Origin: Bactrocera neohumeralis
Taxonomy: Eukaryota > Arthropoda > Insecta > Diptera > Tephritidae
Length of the DNA stretch: 64,000 nucleotides
Assembly: GCF_024586455.1 (NCBI RefSeq)
Contig: NW_026089623.1
Location: 16,992,236-17,056,235 of the forward strand
Direction of reading: 5' to 3'
The position numbers and the translations under genes are program-made. How positions within the stretch are numbered: position 1 is the stretch's first letter; the number at the start of each line of letters is the position of its first letter. Shown piece by piece: positions 10,640-21,373 of the stretch. The notes beneath the pieces are model-generated. The model was not told the origin of the DNA, made no database searches, and saw only the letters and a list, made by a program, of their open reading frames with translations.

Positions 10640-11277
10640 AGAGTGTAATTGTTTGCACATATGTATTTATGGTTGCCTTGGGATAAGTGAAGAATGGCAA
10701 TCCCAGACAGTGATAAGATAGTACCACCGCAAACTTCATCGTTGCCATTTAAATCTTGTATTATTTTGCACTCATCTCAAATATAGATCATAATCGAAAT
10801 TTTTATCTACACTGGAGCTATTCCGTTATTTTTTTATGTTAGATGATGGGTTTGGTTTGTTATGAATGCTTGTGCATGGTTCACCCATAATCTAGCAAAG
10901 TATCCGTAATTCCTTGGCGATACAATTGTCAATGCGATTTTCTGTTGTGATATTAAAATTTCTTAGCGGTTCCACATGGTTCGTCTTGAAAAACCGCCTT
11001 GTTCAGTAGCAAGAATAAGTAATGCCATGTATGCGCAAATTGCTGTACTTTTACAGTAGCTATGTGTTATCATTCTTTTTGATGTAAAAGAGTTTAAATG
11101 ATTCTTACAAACGTGAATTTTGAACAAATGCTTATGATTTGATATGTAATTTCTGTATTTATGAATTGTATTGAATTTAACATAAAGAGATATAAAGTAT
11201 TCTGGTTGTAAGGTACTTCCCCACCAATTTTCAGTCAAATCGGTGTAACTAACATGATTTAATTTTATATATATAGA
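10640..11277 (-). mobile_element. Helitron remnant (5' end plus helicase scrap)
   Basis: On the minus strand, TCTATATATATAAAATTAAA begins at 11277 after an A, and is followed by GTTACACCGATTTGACTG. This is the wording of an insect Helitron 5' terminus inserted between A and T. At about 10640-10790 the minus strand reads IIQDLNGNDEVCGGTILSLSG, a decayed version of the PIF1-type helicase stretch just before Walker B (usually FGGxxxLLxGDFRQ). The 3' CTRR end and hairpin were not found. The region between is unassigned. Confidence 0.55.
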
Positions 11278-14009
11278 TATACGTATGTATATAGTTTCTG
11301 CTGACTTTTAAGTTCACTAACTTCACTTATTCGGGTCCAAATATTTGTTTTGTATTAAGCAATGAAATTTAATTGAGTTTTTTACGTTCGTTCAAATCCA
11401 TTTATTAATACAATAAGAAAATCGTTGCAAGTAAGCAAAATATAAGTGTTACCAAGCTTTGTAACGAATAAAAAATTAAATTATAAAGAAAGATTACAAT
11501 ACAAAATTCGTTATCATGTGATGAGTGACACACAGTCGTTTTGATTTACGTGAGCTGCCGTCGTCGGCTTAACTTCACGGTGCTTTTTAAAGCACATAGA
11601 TCAAAACAATGCGTTGACCAGCGGTTCAAATAAAACATGCTTTTTACAAATATTTTTTGGTTCCAATTGATCGGGTGGAAGGCACACTTTTTCCACTTTC
11701 CTTAGTGCGAACCCGGCCGCAGTGCGACTCCACACTGAATTGAATTTTTCAATTCTACATGCGTTTAAGTTTAAACCACAGCCACCACAAATCTCCCAAA
11801 GATCCAAAACTAATGAATTGGGCGAAGTCCAAGGGCTACCCATCAAACTCAATAAAAAAGAAGTCCTATGCGAAAGAACCGAAGACACCGCATGTTGGAC
11901 CGACCAGGGTTATTCTTTTGAAGCTAGACTAAAGGCCGCCAATGCAGAAAGGAATTCAATGCGAAAAACTAATAATGGGTAATTTATTTCCTGCCATTAG
12001 GGTATTATTTGTTTTCTTTATTTCTTTTGTAAAGCTGATTATTTTGTTAAAATGCGAGCTTTTTGTCATTGCGTTAACAAAAATAATTGAACTAAAGTTA
12101 AATATTGAATGAATGTTGTCTTTGCACTATTTAATGTAAAATAAATGAGTGAATATAATGAAATGAATTGAAACGAATTAGTGAAGTGTTAATGCAAGGG
12201 TGAGCAAATTTTTAGGCCGCAAAGTTACCAAAGTGCGAACGAGGGCTAGATGATGGGAATATCAGTTTACGGAAGGAAGGGCATAAAAAGTTGTGAAAAA
12301 ATCAATGGCATTCCTCCGAAATTTGACTTTCATCGCAGAGTGTTTACGGCAATACTTACATAGTACACAAATTAAAGAGCGGAAATTTACTTCATACCTG
12401 AATTGTACAGTTGTGTGAACAAAAGAGGTAAACATATTTTGAAGGTTTTAGAGTTTCGCATTAATATTTGTTTTTATTTACCTTTATATGGTGGGAAATT
12501 CTAATCACTGTCAGGAAAAAATTATATACATATGTTATACTTGTATCTAAGAACAATTTTATTTAATAAGAAAACAGCACATTTTAAAACTTCACAATAC
12601 CATATTGTTGTTCCTATTTTGTTCACTAATGTATATGTGATAAAATTGTTAATGGTGATGATGCCAGTTCAGTCAGTCCAATTTGATATTAGTTGCAATT
12701 GGGAAACATTTTCTCAAGTTGTGGGCTTTCATACGTACATACGTACGTACTTGTATGCAAGGCAGTTTTATGTATCTAATATATAAAAAAGAAAAGATAC
12801 TTGTGACCATACTATGTATTTTCTTTAAATATATTGCAGATCCATTTAATGAAAATGCGTATATAAATATATGATTTGTGATATTTTTCTGTTTGGTTAT
12901 ATGTATATCATATATTATATTAATATTTAAAGAATTGAGGTTTTTTTCTATAATTGTTTTATTAAATATTAAAGATCTAAGTTGCCTATGGAAATGTATT
13001 AAAATAATAATACGCACTTTAGAAAGGGAACACATATTTTCCAAAAAATAAAAAATCATCAAGTAAAAATTTATAGTATTATTCTAACACAAGGCGCTTA
13101 TTTCCAGAGATCTACAAAACGTACAGAGACAAATAATACATCAAATTAAAGTGTGCGATCTGAAACTTTGCACAAATTTTACAGATTTTAAATTCATTGA
13201 ACCACTTTTGATATATTTGCGTTTAAAGTTCTTAATTTTTACATTAAGCTAATATAAGCAGCGCTTCTACAGAAAAGGGCATATATGTAAGAGAATAAAT
13301 AATTAAAAATGTTTCTGTCATTTGCTTTCGTTACACACATATCCACATACTCGAAGGCGCAAGTGCGAAATCTAACAACAACAATGTTGTCTGCTCGGTA
13401 GCAAAATGACAATAAGCATAGATAACTTGATACGAGACTCTTTGGTTCGAGAGAGAGCTGTCAAAACTCGCATTTTTTATAACATTTGCCAATGATGCCA
13501 CTGCAGAAAAATATTAACTTGGGTATTTAATAAATTATACAAAACACTAAATTAAACCCTGAAAATGCATACATACATATATATATGTAAATGCTAAAAT
13601 GCAAAATCATTAATTGATTTACATAAACATTTATTTTGCCAAAATATGTTCGCGCTGCTTTTCTGGCATCCCGCCTATTTCACTAACTGCTGGTTGACGG
13701 CACCCTGATTGTGTTTTGTTGCCAGCTCAGAAAACAGATCAGCTGCAAGCGAGAGAGCAAGAAAAGAGATTCTAATCAAGTTATCTATGACAATAAGAGA
13801 ATGACGAATATTACAAATTACAAATGTTTGCTTTGGCATGTGCACTGGTACAGACATACATATGCATGCGCTAAGGCGCTATCTACGATTTGACATGCGC
13901 TCTCTTCTATGTTGCACGAATATGTATATGTACGAGCTAAGGAACACTGCGCTTTGACATGCGCACTCTACTTTGTTTTATATTCACACATACATACTTA
14001 CAAACATAT

Positions 14010-14010
<1 letters not shown>
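11278..14010. other. gene-free repeat stretch
   Basis: No recognised coding sequence in about 2.7 kb. A GGCCGCC-containing unit recurs at about 11888-11978. 12070-12200 contains the inverted counterpart (TAGTGAAGTGTTAATG and neighbours) of sequence in the foldback loop near 9930-10020. CGTACATACGTACGTAC at about 12735 is a short microsatellite. GAAGGCGCAAGTGCGAAATCTAACA at about 13353 recurs near 21183. The rest is AT-rich and unassigned. Confidence 0.55.
11888..11978 (+). repeat. GGCCGAAGGCC-type repeat unit
   Basis: Carries GTTGGACCGACCAGGGTTATT, here interrupted as ATGTTGGACCGACCAGGG, then AAAGGCCGCCAATGCAGAAAGGA and GCGAAAAACT, matching units at 9338-9545 and 7078-7163. Open frames through this region are read-through of the repeat. 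Confidence 0.7.

Positions 14011-14059
<49 letters not shown>
14011..14059 (-). other. 49-nt poly(A) tail of the R1-type LINE (seen as poly-T)
   Basis: An uninterrupted run of 49 T on + directly abuts the minus-strand LINE 3' UTR, so it is the poly(A) tail copied at insertion. Pure A tracts this long normally erode quickly, which suggests a fairly recent insertion or an error-prone length call. Confidence 0.85.
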
Positions 14060-14062
<3 letters not shown>

Positions 14063-14238
14063 GTCATGTACCGTTCCCCCCGGTACCACCGCCAAGTATT
14101 ACGTCGGGAGGATGGTTGAGTGACACTCAAGCGTACGTGATGGTCAAAATGCATTCAGTTACAAGTTGCATTTACTTGGCTCCACCTCTGTTGGTCTGAT
14201 AACTCCCCTCGTACATTGTTCGTCGCCAACCCTTCCCG

Positions 14239-14562
14239 TCACGTCAACGTTTGTGTGTTTGAGTCGTGGTTGTCCGTTACATTTCTTCTCCGCCGCTGTT
14301 CGCTGGCACGTTGGGATTTCATTACCCTGACTGCAACTTCGCAAGCAGCTTTCCACTTCTCTGTCGATTCGACCATTTGGCTTACCAAATTTTCGGGAGT
14401 TGGGTCTACACCGAACGCATCTTTTAGGTATTGCCTCTCAAGATTATATTTTGGGCACTGGAAGAAGGTGTGTTCCACATTTTCGACGGTATCGCCTCCG
14501 CAATAATCACATGTGTCGTTATTTTCGTGCCCGAACCGTTTCAAATATGCTTTAATCTTTAA
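14239..14562 (-). pseudogene. R1-type RT C-terminus with CCHC motif
   Basis: The minus-strand frame reads CDYCGGDTVENVEHTFFQC, a C-x2-C-x9-H-x4-C motif found at the C-terminus of R1 and related LINE reverse transcriptases, where it is thought to help bind RNA. About 100 residues follow to the stop, ending with a basic RRRRN stretch. It is the separated 3' end of the reverse transcriptase at 18341-19980; the two are held apart by the piggyBac insertion. Relative to the other half the frame appears off by one, so a small indel also exists at or near the junction. Confidence 0.8.
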
Positions 14563-14565
14563 GAA

Positions 14566-14586
14566 GTCGCGCGTAGTCTTTTCGAC
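14566..14586 (+). repeat. left subterminal inverted repeat of piggyBac element
   Basis: 21 bp, perfectly complementary to 18279-18299. The core holds AGTC-TTTT-CGAC, itself nearly palindromic. Likely a transposase contact site, by analogy with piggyBac internal repeats. Confidence 0.8.
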
Positions 14587-14599
14587 CGCCCATGGTGAA

Positions 14600-16227
14600 T
14601 AAAGTATTATAATTTTTGTGTATATAATCCCAGATATTTGGTAGCTCTAGTAGCTTGGGTTAGTTCATTTCCCATCGAATGCACTATTTCCGTCTCTTTC
14701 TTAAGCTTGTCGACTGTTTATAGCGAGCATTTACTTCAGTCTCAGTATATACAGTAATAAACCTTTTCTTGGTTTACATACATATACTCACCTCTAGAAA
14801 ATCTTAGGGTGTTGTGTTACACTTTTTTTGCTACTTTCATGGTAATCAGGGTGTTGTGTTAGCATTTAAACTACATATAAATTTTAAATTTTGATGACCG
14901 AGACTTTAAAAGATATTAAATAATGCAAGTTTTTACGTTATTTAAGTGATTATATTGAATTACTTTGCATATCTGTTCAATTTTATTGGGATATTAGTTG
15001 TTGTTTAATGTTAAATCAGTTGTTTTTTTTTTGTGGAATTTTTAAACACGCTTCAAGTATTTCCAAATTTTTTCATGCAGTAGGATACAATCCTGGGTGG
15101 TAATTTGTCGTTTGACATATACAAATTGACAACTCGTTAGCCGTTACAGGAAAACATCAATTGGAAATTGAGTTTGAAATGAAAGATATGTCGAAGTTTT
15201 TAATAAGAATACATATTAGTGTTAATAATAAAGTTTATATTAAAAATTGTAGAGCCTTTTTATTGCTACGAAAATTCACAACAGGACGTTTTAAAATACT
15301 TTTTATAAGAATTAGAACATATTTTTCTTTAAGAATTTTTAATAGGCAGGCAGCCAGCCCTCATTTTCGGCACATCAAATTTTTGAGCATTTCACATAGG
15401 TAACTACCTCTCCTTCTAAAAGCTAGCTTCTGTATTTTAATATATTTAATAGAATTGTAGGATTTTGGATGCATCTATTGTGAGAGCTTAGAAATCTTTA
15501 TTAATTATTAAATTATTTTGTGCAATATTTTTATTAAATTTTATGTAAATTATTAATTATTTTTAATTTAAGTTGAAAAGGTGAAAATAGGCCTACCGGA
15601 GAACCGAACACCTAAAAAAAGTCTGTAACGCGCTTTATTGCAAACCTCTGGGGTGGTGTGGAAAATGCAAAACTTAAATATTCAAAAATAAATTATCAAA
15701 AATAGTATACGGATGAGAATTAGAACGATGTATTAAAAATTCAGCTTCAAATGCCTAAATATCTTCTTTCTAAATTAAAATTATTGGTAATAATATTTCA
15801 AAAACTTACGAATACAAACCGTTTTATGTTTTCTGTCTGTCAATTGAAAACAAATACATTCAGAAGAAAACTCACCACCGAGAAATCTAAGAACAGGGCT
15901 GCTTTTTATTAATAAGAACTCACTACATAAAGAATATCTGACTATCAGTAAATGATATTTTTATGGGCGAAACATGACACACTATGGCGTTTAAATCAAA
16001 TATTAGTAAATATATGTCATTAATAAATAATTTCCTTTTATATTAAGCAACAATATTTATAGTTTTTGTTATTTAATAGAATAAATTTGCTAAGTATTTA
16101 CTGCCTCAATATATACAGCACTGCGTTGCTACCTCTGAAAATCCAAGATGGCCGCTATTCACCCCTCAGAAAGCTACCACGAAAAGGTTATCTACTGTAT
16201 ATACTGTGACTTCAGTTGCCTCTAGTC
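14600..16227. other. non-coding left part of the piggyBac insertion
   Basis: About 1.6 kb without recognisable genes. GGGTGTTGTGTTA occurs twice (about 14806 and 14850). One 80-codon open frame at 15161-15403 looks like chance in AT-rich DNA. This is long for a piggyBac leader, so another insertion may be hidden here. Confidence 0.5.
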
Positions 16228-16246
16228 GTCGAAAAGACTACGCGCG
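16228..16246 (+). repeat. third copy of the piggyBac end motif
   Basis: 19 bp, GTCGAAAAGACTACGCGCG, identical and in the same orientation as 18279-18297. It lies about 80 bp upstream of the transposase ATG, next to a further GACGTCTTTTAG...ACGCGCGACT partial inverted copy. Confidence 0.85.
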
Positions 16247-16323
16247 CCTGACGTCTTTTAGTTTACGCGCGACTCTCTGTGCACATTTCCTGATATAATA
16301 AAGTGTTGCAGTTATTGGTAAAA

Positions 16324-17985
16324 ATGGCTAAAACAAGAATAAGTGAAAGTGAAATAATGAAATTTCTCCTAGAGGAAGATAATGAAAGTGATGAAGCTTT
16401 AAGTGATGAAGGATCAGAAGTCTCTGACCACTTATCTGATGTGGAATGTAATGAGGAATCAGAAATATCTGAATGTAGACCAGATGTGGAATCTGATCAA
16501 GAAATGGAACATTCAAACGAAGAAAGTAACTCGGAAGAGGAAAACATTCCTTTGGCTGATAGAGCTGCATACTTCATAGCACGTGATAATGGAAAAAATC
16601 AAATAGTGATAGAGTCAGGTATCCACCCCATAATATTCACTCAAGAGGCTGGTGTTCTTGGAAAAGGCATGGGCGTAACAACATCTATAAAAGCATGGGA
16701 TTTGTTCATATGCGATAAAATTATAACGACAGTAGTAAAATATACTAACGAATTTATACAGAAAAAAGAAAGCGCATACTCCAGAGTTCGAGATTGTAAA
16801 ACTACCGATTCTGTTGAGATTCGGGCCCTGTTCGGATTATTATATATTGCTGGAACCTTACAAATGTCTCATGGAAACTTGGAGGATGTGTTTTGTGATG
16901 CTACTGGTATTTCCATATTTCCAAATACTATGCCTTTGAAAAGGATGAAATTTCTTCTAAACTCTATCCGGTTTGATGATGCATCCACAAGAAGTTTTCG
17001 CCGAGCCCAAGATAAAGCTGCGCCCATACGAGAAGTGCTAAATATGTTCACAGAAAACTGCCTTTCTCCTTATTGTGTTAGTAAGAATGTTGTAATAGAT
17101 GAAATGATGTGCGGATTTGGCGGAAAATGTCTTTTAGACAATACAACAAATCAAAACCTGACAAATATGGGCTAAAGATTTATGCACTAGTGGATTCAAA
17201 AAACGTTTACACGTTGAATATTGAGCTTTATGCTGGGAGACAACCAGAAGGACCGTTTCAAATCAGTAATTCAGGAAGTGATGTTGTAAAAAGGTTAATT
17301 TCACCAATTTCTGGAACCGGACGAAATTTGACCATTGATAACTGGTTCACCAGCATTCTTTTGGTAAAAGATTTAGCCACAAATGATAAAATGTCTTTGT
17401 TGGCACTTTGCGTAAAAATAAAAAAAGAAAATACCTAAAAAGAAACGATCTGTTGTTCTGATTTCATCACTTCATCGTACAGCTGAAGTTGACACCAGCA
17501 CTAACGAGAAACGAAAACCAGCTATTATAACTTTTTACAACAAAACAAAAGGTGGAGTTGATGAAGTAGATAAAAAAGGTAAAACTGTATTCCGTATCAA
17601 GGAAGTGCAATAGGCGGCCATTGACACTCTTTTTTCGCTTGTTAAATATTGCTGGAGTAAACTCAATGGTAATTTTGAGAGAAAATGATGTAGTTATCGA
17701 AAAAAGACGTACAAATGACGAAAGAACATATGAAAAGAAGAGCTGATAAAAACTTACCAAGAAATTTGAAAAGAAATATAAGAGGTTTTTTGAAATTAGA
17801 TGATGAGCCCAATAGTGAGGCAAGTACATCCGAAGCCAGTAGAGTAAGCTGCAAAATATGTCCACCAAAAAAAGAAGGCAGACAAAAACCCAATGCAAAA
17901 TCTGCGAAAGAAATATTTGTCGAGACCATACGGTATTTATTTGCAATGAGTGTTTTGTGACGGATGAATCTGACTATTGAACTAT
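16324..17985 (+). pseudogene. piggyBac-family transposase (frameshifted)
   Basis: The ATG at 16324 opens an acidic Ser/Glu-rich N-terminus, typical for the family. The DDE_Tnp_1_7-type core follows (AWDLFICDKI; RALFGLLYIAG; RMKFLLNSIRFDD). All three catalytic Asp contexts are visible: VIDEMMCGFGG (about 17095), TIDNWFTSI (about 17335) and GGVDEVDKK (about 17555). The C-terminus at 17845-17985 is a cysteine-rich domain with CKICPPKK and, in a shifted frame, CKIC...CxxH...CNECF. Frame changes near 17130, 17410 and 17885, and a stop at about 17610, break the gene. It is close to the usual 550-600 residues. The N-terminal frame is otherwise clean. Confidence 0.9.
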
Positions 17986-18278
17986 TCTAACTTTCTATTA
18001 AGATATTAATGTATTTACATTCTTTTCAATATATTCTATGAATTTTTATGTTTTCCCCAAATTTTGAAAAAAATTGTTTGGTTTTGTGTTAAGATTAATG
18101 AATTTACTTTGCATTCAATGAGTTATATTACTTTTTATGTTTTTCCCTCATTTAAAATGACAAAAAAAATATACTTTTCCTGTAAAATATTATTTTACGA
18201 TTACATAATAACTAAAACTAATGAAAAAAATGAATTCCACAACTTAATCCACTTTAAATCTCGCATTTCAATTGAAGA

Positions 18279-18299
18279 GTCGAAAAGACTACGCGCGAC
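18279..18299 (-). repeat. right subterminal inverted repeat of piggyBac element
   Basis: Exact inverted partner of 14566-14586. Beyond it come about 37 bp (GCGGGCGCGCCATCTTTTG on the minus strand) and then TTAA at 18337-18340. Confidence 0.8.
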
Positions 18300-18340
18300 C
18301 GCTCTTGTTACAAAAGATGGCGCGCCCGCTTGAAGGTTAA

Positions 18341-19980
18341 AGCAGCCATGCCCTGTGAGAAGTTGAGTTACGTGAAAATCTACCTCACCGTGTGGTCTAT
18401 TTAGCCATAGTTCGACATTGGGGATCAGCCGGAATGTCCACCGACCGTTTCCGCTTTCCTCCCAGCGCTTTTGCCATTGATCTACTGTCTCAGCCCTTGC
18501 TATTTCTTTTGATGTATTGTACGGTAACCTGTCATTTGTACAGCATTGTATCTCCTTGGCCAGGAGGTCTAAAGGGTGTAAGCCTGCAATAACTAGAGCA
18601 GCATCTTCCGATACTGTGCGGAACGCAGAACATACTCTTAGTGCGCAAGTGGCATATATCGAAAAAAGGCCACGGCGATATGATTTTACTTCTAGAGCTT
18701 TTCCCCATATCTGGACGCCGAACAGCGCGACTGACATTAGTACACCAGCTAATAGTCGTCTTCTATTTTGCTTTGGCCCACGGGTATTGAGCATTAACTG
18801 GGTCAAGGCTCTGCACACTTTTGTAGCTTTTTCGCCTGTGTACGCTAAGTGTTCTTTAAAGGACATCCTTGCATCGAGTATGATTCCCAAATATTTAATT
18901 GCCGGTTGTGTCGTGATGCTTACACCCTTTGCATTGAACGTGGCAACTTCACGGACTTTTCTGCCAGTGATGAGTACCGCTTCGGTCTTGCTCTCCGCTA
19001 GGTTCAGTCCGTTAGTTTCGAGCCAATCGCTTATTAACACTATTGTTCTGTTGGTTATCGAAACTATATCGTGTATATGTTTTGCTATGACCACAACAGC
19101 GATATCGTCTGCGAACCCAATAATATGAACGTTTTTCGGTACTTTCAGCCGCAGTACTCCATCGTACATGACGTTCCATAGTAGTGGCCCAAGAACAGAT
19201 CCTTGGGGTACTCCACCAGAGACTTTATATTTTTTAGAACCTTCGCTAGTGTTGTAGCTCAAAATTCTATCCTCGAAATAGCTTAGTATTATGTTGTAAA
19301 GGTATTGAGGCACGGAGAAGCTTTTTAGTGCACTCAAAATACTACACTTACAACCATACAGTACTGTATTGTGCCTCCTTTCCATCTTTTGCCGCTGATA
19401 GCCCGTTCGGCCATGGTATTTACTAAATTTACAGCTGCAATTGTGGATCTTGCCTTTCTGAATCCGAATTGGTTGGGTGATAACCCACCGGCATCGTCGA
19501 TTGCCTTATTTAGCCGTTGGTATATGATCCGCTCCAGAATCTTTCCAGCGGAGTCTAACATGCAAAGGGGCCGAAAGTGGGACGGTTCGGTCATTGGTTT
19601 GTTAGGTTTCGGCAATAGTATCAGGTTTTGCCTTTTCCATATGGTGGGAAAGCGGCCTTCCTGGATGCATGTATTATACATGGTTCGAAAGGGGTCTATG
19701 TTTGTAGTAATCGCTGTTTTTAGCACTACATTCGGAATTCCATCTGGTCCTGGGGCTTTAGATGGGTTTAACCGTTTGCATGCTTCTTGGACTTCTTCAT
19801 TCGAAACAGCTGGGATAGCCTGGGTTTGTGGTACTCTCACGATCTCCTGATGGAGTGGGGGTTGGATAGGGAAGAGGACCGAAACAATTCTCTCAATTAT
19901 TGAGGGGGAGGTAGGCATATGCCCGCCAGTGCGTAGTTTTCCCCATTACCGTTTTGTAAGCGAGTCCCCAAGCGTTGTTT
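18341..19980 (-). pseudogene. R1-clade LINE reverse transcriptase, motif A lost
   Basis: From 5' to 3' on the minus strand: NPSKAPGPDGIPN (about 19760), LPKPNKP and FRPLCMLDSAGK (RT motifs 0-2), GLSPNQFGFRKARSTI, then a break near 19370, then SGGVPQGSVLGPLLW (about 19210), FADDIAVVV (about 19110, catalytic DD), NLAESKTEAVLI, KYLGIILD and the C-terminal GLHPLDLLAKE and LLTGHGCF. The stretch between GTIQYC and ILSALKSF is too short: the catalytic Asp segment (motif A) is absent, so the enzyme cannot polymerise. A frame change also lies near 19980. The protein continues at 14239-14562 beyond the piggyBac insertion. Confidence 0.9.
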
Positions 19981-20941
19981 TCGAATCGTCGCACAGTTTA
20001 AGGAAGCATTCCTGTTTGCTTTCTTTAATTGATTGTTTAAGCAGTTTTCTTTTCTCCTCAAAATGTTTTTGGAGAGTGGTGTAATCAGGTGTACCACGTG
20101 ACCTTTTGTATAATCGCCTTGCTTGCTGGCATTCTTTGCGTAACCTGGCGATCGTCTCATTCCACCAATACACTGGGGAATGGTGTTTGCGTCGAGATAA
20201 CTTAGACATTGAAGCGTCACATGCACTCTTCATACCGCTCATAATCGTGTAAGCAGCTCTGTTAGCCGACAACAAATTGTCGGGAAGAGTAGTTGGCCTG
20301 AAGACTTCTACAAAAAGGTCTGGGTCTAACGTTGCGGGTCGCCAGTTACTTCTTTTAAGGGTCGGTAAACGCTGTCGTTCGTGTGTGGTATTTATTTCGA
20401 ATATAATTGCATAGTGATCGCTAAAAGTGTAATGATCACTAATTTTCCAGTGAGATTTGCGAACTAAGCTCGAGTGTACGAACGTTAGGTCTATCACAGA
20501 TTGTCGGCCACCTTTGTTGAATGTGCATTGGTTGCCAGCATTTAAAAGCTCCAGATCAAGAGAAGCAAAAGCTTCTAGTAAGGTTTTTCCTCTGCTGTTG
20601 GTTCTTTTGCATCCCCACTCGATAGCCCAGGCATTAAAGTCACCAGCTATTATAACTTTCATTTTGCCTCTGGCATCGGCCACTAGGTTGTCGATAATAC
20701 GACGATATTCTTCGTCTTTGAGGCTGGGGGGTAAGTAGCAGCTATATAAATTAATACCATTAGTTGTTGATCGAACAAAACCATCAGAAGAGAAGGGTGC
20801 TTCCAGTTGCGCGAAATTGGGGTTACATTTCCATATAACCGCTTTCCTTCGAGTGTCACTTATCCAGGTTACGCCTTGTTCGATTTTATATGGTTCGCTT
20901 AGTAGAACCACATCAATTTGCTTTTCGGCAACTGACCTCAT
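19946..20941 (-). pseudogene. R1-clade LINE apurinic-like endonuclease
   Basis: About the first 210 residues form the EEP endonuclease that nicks target DNA for target-primed reverse transcription. Visible motifs are VVLLSEPYK (active Glu), IIAGDFNAWAIEWG (GDFN), SVIDLTFVHS and FSDHYAI (SDH). The rest is the linker to the reverse transcriptase (RRKHHSPVYWWNETI; LRKECQQARRLYKR). The open frame lacks the usual beginning of the domain, so the element is 5'-truncated a few residues before 20941. A frame change near 19980 separates it from RT. Confidence 0.9.
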
Positions 20942-20945
20942 TTTT

Positions 20946-21373
20946 GCAGGTATTTATTAAGTGTTTTAACACTCACCGCTTTTATAACTTTTTTACGCTC
21001 GTGTTTCTGCTTTCGTTGAGTTGTTATGGACACTGTGTATTTCGGCGCGCTTAGGAACTAATTTTGAATTATTTCCGACCGAATTTGGGGCCATAAACGG
21101 AGCACCAGAAAAAAACACGTCTCTTCACTAACTCACTTCACATGTCACTTCAAACATATGTATGTATATACATATGTATGGGCGAAGACGCAAGTGCAAA
21201 ATCTAACAGAAATATTGTTGTCGGCGTTATTTTGATTAGAAGTGTTATTGCGTTAGGTAAGCTTTGAGTCAGTTCAGTTTTCTTCCAAAAGTCAAGGCGG
21301 CTATTACCAGAGAATACATATGTACATACTACATCGAATTTCAGTTCAGATTCAGATTAATTATTAAAAATAA
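20946..21373. other. intergenic stretch, possible Helitron leader
   Basis: No gene seen. GAAGACGCAAGTGCAAAATCTAACA at about 21183 repeats sequence near 13353. A Helitron 5' end (TC after A) must lie somewhere upstream of 21374, but I could not fix it. Confidence 0.45.

Larger units (their letters stand above)
14559..18340 (+). mobile_element. piggyBac-type DNA transposon (TTAA flanked)
   Basis: TTAA lies at 14559-14562 and again at 18337-18340, the target duplication expected for piggyBac. A perfect 21-bp inverted repeat beginning GTCGCGCGTAGTC lies near both ends (14566-14586 and, inverted, 18279-18299). It is 3 bp inside the left TTAA but 37 bp inside the right one, so about 30 bp seem to be missing from the left end. 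A third copy of 19 bp of this motif lies at 16228-16246, upstream of the transposase. The transposase gene (16324-17985) is frameshifted. Both flanks are halves of one LINE, which proves the nesting order. Confidence 0.85.
14011..20945 (-). mobile_element. R1-clade non-LTR retrotransposon, split by piggyBac
   Basis: The element runs on the minus strand from about 20945 (5'-truncated: no ORF1) through endonuclease and reverse transcriptase to a C-terminal CCHC piece at 14239-14544, and ends in a 49-nt poly(A) tail, seen as T at 14011-14059. The coding region is cut inside the C-terminal part: the right fragment ends LLTGHGCF at about 18340 and the left fragment resumes with AYLKRFGHENND at about 14550. 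The intervening 3.8 kb is a piggyBac-type insertion with TTAA on each side. TGHGCF plus GLHPLDLLAKE are R1-clade hallmarks. Frameshifts and a lost catalytic segment make it dead. Confidence 0.85.

Noticed and set aside
11601..11982. Two overlapping open frames of 95 and 86 codons
   Set aside because: They run through the GGCCGCC repeat unit, which recurs elsewhere without conserving a frame.
13909..14199. Open frame containing a poly-Phe tract
   Set aside because: The Phe run is the translated poly-T tail of the minus-strand LINE.
17467..17946. 159-codon hydrophobic-looking open frame on the minus strand
   Set aside because: Exactly antisense to the piggyBac transposase C-terminal half.
18517..19850. 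Two plus-strand open frames of 203 and 159 codons
   Set aside because: Antisense to the R1-type reverse transcriptase, whose motifs are unmistakable on the minus strand.
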